DNA of 50,123 bases, taken from Clostridiales bacterium. Its GTDB lineage: Bacteria; Bacillota; Clostridia; Lachnospirales; WRAX01. This document shows positions 47,960 to 50,123 of this stretch, piece after piece. Each line of letters starts with the position of its first letter. Position 1 is the stretch's first letter. The translations under genes were made by a program, and so were the position numbers. The notes under the pieces are model-generated. The model had not been told where the DNA came from. It did no database searches and was given only the letters and a program-made list of their open reading frames with translations. The DNA is taken from NCBI GenBank assembly GCA_031265685.1, contig JAISCI010000029.1:1-50123 (forward strand), read 5' to 3'.

Positions 47960-49615
47960 ATGCCGGAGGGAGAGAACTGGGAAGTAATAGTCAAGTGTAA
48001 CGGGGACATCGGCGCCATCGCGGAAGCGCTGGGCATCCAGGCGGAAGTCCTTGGCGAGGGATTCGCGATCCTCACGCTCGCGCCGGAAGATATTGACGAA
48101 TTATACCAATTCCCAGAGATCGCATATATCGAGATGCCGCGCGAACTGTCGCTGTCCGCGTGGATCGGGCCTGACGACTCCTGCGTGCCCCCCGCGCGGA
48201 ACCCCTTGGACTACGGGTTGAGCGGACGCGGGACGATCGTCGGCGTAATCGATTCCGGCGTGGATTACACGCACCCGGCGTTTCGGGACGCGGACGGTAA
48301 CAGCCGCATACTGTGTCTGTGGGATCAGACCGCCGAAGGCGCGCCGCCCCGAGGCTTCCTCGGCGGCGTGGAATATAATAACGAGCAGCTGAACGCGGCT
48401 CTTAAAAGCCCGATTCCTTTCGATGTCGTCCCGGAGACTGATTCTGTGGGGCACGGGACGGCTGTGGCCGGCATAGCGGCGGGGGGCGGGGAAGAGGAAG
48501 GCGTCGCGCCCGAAGCGTCGCTGATTGTCGTGCGCCTGGGCGAAAGGGGGCGGCGCTCTTTCGCCCGCACGACCGAAATTATGCGCGCGCTGAAATACGT
48601 TTCCGACAGGGCTTTGGAGTTCGGTATGCCCGTCGCGGTAAACTTAAGTTTCGGGACAAATAACGGCTCGCACGCCGGCAACTCGCTGTTTGAAACCTTC
48701 ATCGACGACGTGGCGCGGCGCGGCAAGTGCGTGATTGTCACCGCGACCGGCAACGAGGGCTTCGCGGGCCATCACTACGAGGGCAAAGCGAAAGAGGGGC
48801 AAATGATTGAGATTGATTTCACGGTAGTCTCACCGCGCTCGGTTTACCTGACGATGTGGAAGGGCTTCGCCGATACGTTCGACATCGAGCTGATCGCGCC
48901 GAACGGCGGTTCCAGCGGCATTATGAGTCCTTCCGACGCTTTCCGGAGCTTTTCAGTTCCCGGCGTGGACGTCTCAATCTATTACGGCCAGCCGTCGTTC
49001 TATAATGAGAACCAGGAGATATTTATCCAGCTGGATCCGTCGGGACTCGCCCCGCAAAACGCTTTTTGGCGTCTGCTTGTCTTCGGTCGTAAGGTTATCG
49101 AGGGGGATTTTCATATTTGGCTTCCGACTTTGGAGGACGCCGGCGACGAAACATTTTTCCTTACGTCCGACTCGGATCTGACGCTGACGATCCCTTCAAC
49201 GGCGCGTAACGTGCTGTCCGTCGGGGGTTATGACGCCGAAACGGGTTCCGCCGCTCCGTTCTCCGGCAGGGGTTACACGTTCCGCGATATCTACGTCAAG
49301 CCGGATTTGGCCGCGCCCGCCGTCGATATCCGGTCCGCGCGCGCGGGCGGCGGATACGCGGCTTTCACGGGCACCAGCATGGCCGCTCCTTTCGCGGCCG
49401 GCGCGGCGGCGCTGATGATGGAATGGGGGATAGCCCGCGGGAACGACCCGTTCCTGTACGGCCAGCGCGTAAAAGCTTACCTTATGAGCGGAGCCTCGCG
49501 CGATCCGTCGATCGCTTACCCCAACAATATATGGGGTTACGGAGCGCTGTGCCTCGAGGCTTCGATGGATCTGCTGCGCGATTACGGATCAATCTATCCT
49601 CTTGCCTGCGAATAG
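47960..49615 (+). CDS. S8 family serine peptidase (subtilase, Csp-like layout)
   Basis: VGVIDSGVDYTHPAF (Asp), VGHGTAVAGIAAGG (His), GTSMAAPFAAGAAALM (Ser); N-terminal prodomain-like region. Confidence 0.93.
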   Translation: MPEGENWEVIVKCNGDIGAIAEALGIQAEVLGEGFAILTLAPEDIDELYQFPEIAYIEMPRELSLSAWIGPDDSCVPPARNPLDYGLSGRGTIVGVIDSGVDYTHPAFRDADGNSRILCLWDQTAEGAPPRGFLGGVEYNNEQLNAALKSPIPFDVVPETDSVGHGTAVAGIAAGGGEEEGVAPEASLIVVRLGERGRRSFARTTEIMRALKYVSDRALEFGMPVAVNLSFGTNNGSHAGNSLFETFIDDVARRGKCVIVTATGNEGFAGHHYEGKAKEGQMIEIDFTVVSPRSVYLTMWKGFADTFDIELIAPNGGSSGIMSPSDAFRSFSVPGVDVSIYYGQPSFYNENQEIFIQLDPSGLAPQNAFWRLLVFGRKVIEGDFHIWLPTLEDAGDETFFLTSDSDLTLTIPSTARNVLSVGGYDAETGSAAPFSGRGYTFRDIYVKPDLAAPAVDIRSARAGGGYAAFTGTSMAAPFAAGAAALMMEWGIARGNDPFLYGQRVKAYLMSGASRDPSIAYPNNIWGYGALCLEASMDLLRDYGSIYPLACE

Positions 49616-49619
49616 CTGC

Positions 49620-49639
49620 TTATGTCACAAGTGACATAA
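49620..49639. promoter_or_regulatory. 20-bp inverted repeat TTATGTCACaaGTGACATAA
   Basis: perfect 9-bp arms, just after the protease stop codon. Confidence 0.4.
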
Positions 49640-49676
49640 AGTTCGCTATGCGCTGAAGTGGCGGGTTAAAAGAAAA

Positions 49677-49693
49677 GAGCCGCAAAGCGGCTC
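49677..49693. terminator. short hairpin gagccgc-aaa-gcggctc
   Basis: 7-bp stem downstream of the protease gene. Confidence 0.4.
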
Positions 49694-49826
49694 AAATACA
49701 GGTTTCATAGGGAAATCTCCTCACATAATATTTCTTGCTTGGCTGATGAAGTCCGGCAATGGAAATTGTGGATTGGGTGATGCGGGTTCGGTAACAGCAA
49801 GTTGAGGTATCTTTCGATTGGTAAGT

Positions 49827-49961
49827 GCCTTTGTGACGGCGGTGCTTGAGAAACGCGCGGGGCTTAACTTCGCCCAGATGGATCTCTACCTCAACGTCGC
49901 CGGCGGGTACCGCAAAATCAGCCCGCGCAAAAACTCCCAAACCCATAGCAAAATCCCATAA
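49827..49961 (+). pseudogene. RadA (Sms) C-terminal fragment
   Basis: AFVTAVLEKRAGLNFAQMDLYLNVAGGYRKIS... resembles RadA AVLEKRAGL..D.Y.NVAGG; start and end missing. Confidence 0.65.
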
Positions 49962-50123
49962 AACATGGTATAATTAAAACAACACAAACGATTGCGGAGG
50001 CGAAGATTATCCCATACAAACAGGGCGAAAACCGAAACCAACTGGCGCTTGAGCCGCTGTGCCTGGACGACTACATTGAGCCGGACAGCATATGCCGGGT
50101 GATCGCGGCGTATGTGGACAGCC
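49932..50123 (+). mobile_element. left end and transposase 5' part of an IS1182-like element, continuing past the window
   Basis: GGTATAAT promoter; PYKQGENRNQLALEPLCLDDYIEPDSICRVIAAYVDS matches the IS1182-type transposase N-terminal pattern; homologous to 30045-30213. Confidence 0.75.

Overview
GC-rich bacterial window, probably Clostridia/Oscillospiraceae-like (inferred from gene content and promoters). It holds two uronate/plant-polysaccharide gene clusters. Cluster A (about 1.7-18.9 kb): a very large secreted CE15-like protein, tagaturonate epimerase (UxaE), a GH4 galacturonidase-like enzyme, an ABC sugar importer without an ATPase gene, GH43, a six-hairpin glycosidase-like protein and a LacI regulator. 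Cluster B (about 32.5-45 kb): a secreted GH127-type protein, UxaC, a LarA-family protein, Gnd, a KdgK-type kinase and class II aldolase. Between and beside them are housekeeping genes (ParE-type topoisomerase, GalK, GlyA, HppA, a SpoIID/LytB protein with an SLH-like region, an S8 protease) and several graveyards of decayed mobile DNA (D12 methylase tails, tyrosine and serine recombinase remnants, ParA and TOPRIM fragments, IS1182-like ends, a RadA fragment, phage-like ORFs). The most unusual signal is a dispersed family of about 27-bp palindromic elements (9-bp arm, 8-9 nt centre, 9-bp arm, e.g. GAATTTTGC-GTGAACCAA-GCAAAATTC). I found about 18 copies. The arms differ between copies but stay complementary within each copy. 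Copies sit inside ORFs in frame and are stacked concentrically inside one another, up to four levels deep. A second, about 90-bp MITE-like inverted repeat occurs twice, each time at a gene's stop codon in the cluster A operon; one copy has swallowed a 27-bp palindrome. No CRISPR array, tRNA or rRNA was recognised. All identities come from reading the sequence; no database searches were run.
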